Assembly: GCF_016658545.1 (NCBI RefSeq)
Contig: NZ_JACVZC010000031.1
Location: 1-50,640 of the forward strand
Origin: Pseudomonas sp. S37
GTDB lineage: Bacteria > Pseudomonadota > Gammaproteobacteria > Pseudomonadales > Pseudomonadaceae
Direction of reading: 5' to 3'
Length of the DNA: 50,640 nt
This document shows, piece after piece, positions 48,897 through 50,640 of this stretch; the first letter of the stretch is position 1; each line of letters starts with the position of its first letter. The translations under genes and the position numbers were made by a program. The notes beneath the pieces are model-generated. The model worked only from the letters and a program-made list of their open reading frames with translations. It did not search any database and was not told where the DNA came from.

Positions 48897-49931
48897 ATGC
48901 TGTATTCGCTTCAGGCACTGCGGGCGTTCGCCGCCTGGGTGGTGGTTTGCCACCATTTCATGCAGATCTTCTTCGACTTCCACGCCACCGGCCCCATCGG
49001 CCAACTGCTCACCGACCGTGGCGCCGTAGGCGTCGACATCTTCTTCGTTATCAGCGGGCTGGTGATCTACCTGTCGACCTGCGACAAAACCGTCGAACCG
49101 CGCCAGTTCCTGCTTAACCGGGCGCTGCGTATCGTCCCGGCCTACTGGTTCTACACGGCGCTCATGGCAGCGCTGCTGCTGGCCTTCAGCCAATGGATGC
49201 CGCATCAGGAGTTCGACTGGCACCACTTGTTGCTCTCGTTGCTGTTCATTCCGGCGGAAAACCCCGGTGGCTATGGCCTGTACCCAACGCTGAACGTGGG
49301 CTGGACGCTGAATTTCGAGATGTTCTTCTACCTGTTGTTCGGTCTGGCGTTCCTGGTTCGCCATCGTCACCTCCAGTTGCTGATGACTGCGGCGCTGCTG
49401 TTGGTGAGCGAGGTGCTGGGCCGGCTTGGTTTGCTCAGCCACTTCTACAACAACGGCATCATCTACGAGTTCCTGCTGGGTATCGGCCTGGGTGTGGTTT
49501 ACCGCCGTGGCCTGATTCGTGAAGGCTTGTGGGTGCCGCTGGCACTGTTGGGGGTGGCTGGCTATGCGCTTTATCACCTGGACGCTTCGCAACGCCTGCT
49601 GCACTGGGGGCTGCCAAGTGCCATGATCGTGTTGGCGTTTGTGTCCATGGAGCCCTGGTTCAAAGGCAACCAGGTGCTCAAGGCGTTGGGCGACTGTTCG
49701 TATTCGGTCTACCTGATTCACGTGCTGGTGCTTTATGCCGGCTGGTTCGCCAGCGAACGGCTGGGCTTGAACCCGTACCTGGTGTTTGCCCTGTGCGTGC
49801 CGTCCATTGGACTAATGTCGTGGTTCAGCTACCGCTGGCTGGAGCGCGGCCTGTACCGGCGCATGCAGGCCTGGCTGGCGGAACCACGGGGGACAACGCC
49901 GGAATATGCGCTTTCCCGAGTCAAATACTAG
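48897..49931 (+). CDS. Acyltransferase 3 family membrane protein
   Basis: This 344-residue inner-membrane protein has about ten hydrophobic segments. The acyltransferase 3 signature is present: LQALRAFAAWVVVCHHF (catalytic-histidine region), GAVGVDIFFVISGLVI, and RRALRIVPAYW-like NRALRIVPAYWFYT. Members O-acylate exported polysaccharides or surface lipids. No carbohydrate synthesis genes are adjacent, so the target is unknown. The start at 48897 gives a normal family N-terminus; no strong ribosome-binding site is seen. It ends 58 bp before nfuA on the same strand. Confidence 0.9.
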   Translation: MLYSLQALRAFAAWVVVCHHFMQIFFDFHATGPIGQLLTDRGAVGVDIFFVISGLVIYLSTCDKTVEPRQFLLNRALRIVPAYWFYTALMAALLLAFSQWMPHQEFDWHHLLLSLLFIPAENPGGYGLYPTLNVGWTLNFEMFFYLLFGLAFLVRHRHLQLLMTAALLLVSEVLGRLGLLSHFYNNGIIYEFLLGIGLGVVYRRGLIREGLWVPLALLGVAGYALYHLDASQRLLHWGLPSAMIVLAFVSMEPWFKGNQVLKALGDCSYSVYLIHVLVLYAGWFASERLGLNPYLVFALCVPSIGLMSWFSYRWLERGLYRRMQAWLAEPRGTTPEYALSRVKY

Positions 49932-49980
49932 GACTTTGTTCAAGGGCCGGCTTGGCGTACACTTGGCGGCAAGTCTGTGA

Positions 49981-50574
<594 letters not shown>

Positions 50575-50589
50575 GGCTTGTTCGCGATC

Positions 50590-50640
<51 letters not shown>

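Overview
The window is a 50.6 kb, GC-rich stretch that looks like one assembled contig from a fluorescent Pseudomonas of the P. putida group. The main evidence is the block cysI/DUF934 – solo periplasmic binding protein – metH – cti – acyltransferase – nfuA, which I recall in this order from P. putida chromosomes. Many copies of the P. putida-type REP palindrome (TTCGCGGGTxAACCCGCTCC) and the cis/trans fatty acid isomerase Cti agree with this. Both ends run into about 40 bases of pure C or pure G immediately after a REP core, so the ends are probably assembly or sequencing artefacts.

Layout. (1) 68-5195, minus strand: a red-light signalling operon with a bacteriophytochrome kinase, a stand-alone response regulator and a large hybrid kinase. 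(2) 5462-11948, plus strand, divergent from it: an archaic chaperone-usher (Csu/CupE-type) pilus operon with four small spore-coat-U subunits, chaperone, usher and two-domain tip adhesin. A 144-bp palindromic MITE-like element sits just before the chaperone gene. (3) 12033-16559: an M14 carboxypeptidase, a divergent AraC regulator, a 46-bp tandem repeat array between two perfect 45-bp inverted REPs, and a secreted tyrosine phosphatase fused to an autotransporter barrel. (4) 16938-30993: two very large paralogous LRR/NEL (IpaH-type E3 ubiquitin ligase) toxin-like proteins. Between them lie an AraC regulator, a Fsr-like MFS pump, a membrane-anchored alpha/beta hydrolase and a small PagP-like outer-membrane barrel. 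The first NEL protein keeps the catalytic Cys-x-Asp. The second has Ser in its place and carries a second LRR block after the dead NEL domain. (5) 31287-33679: a deletion scar where an mlaA gene and a divergent OmpR-type regulator have both lost their 5' halves and are joined back to back, leaving an intact sensor kinase without a working partner. (6) 33680-36379: DUF1348 protein, MFS pump and aldo-keto reductase. (7) 36613-50574: an unknown 523-residue protein, then the conserved sulfur/methionine/membrane block (DUF934-cysI, binding protein, 37-residue membrane peptide, DUF2970, metH, cti, acyltransferase, nfuA).

Together: regions 1 and 2 pair an environmental (light) sensor with a surface-attachment organelle across one shared 266-bp intergenic region. 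Region 4 is the strongest accessory island and holds the least ordinary proteins. Regions 3 and 5 show repeat expansion and gene decay. No rRNA, tRNA, CRISPR array, phage or complete insertion sequence was seen.
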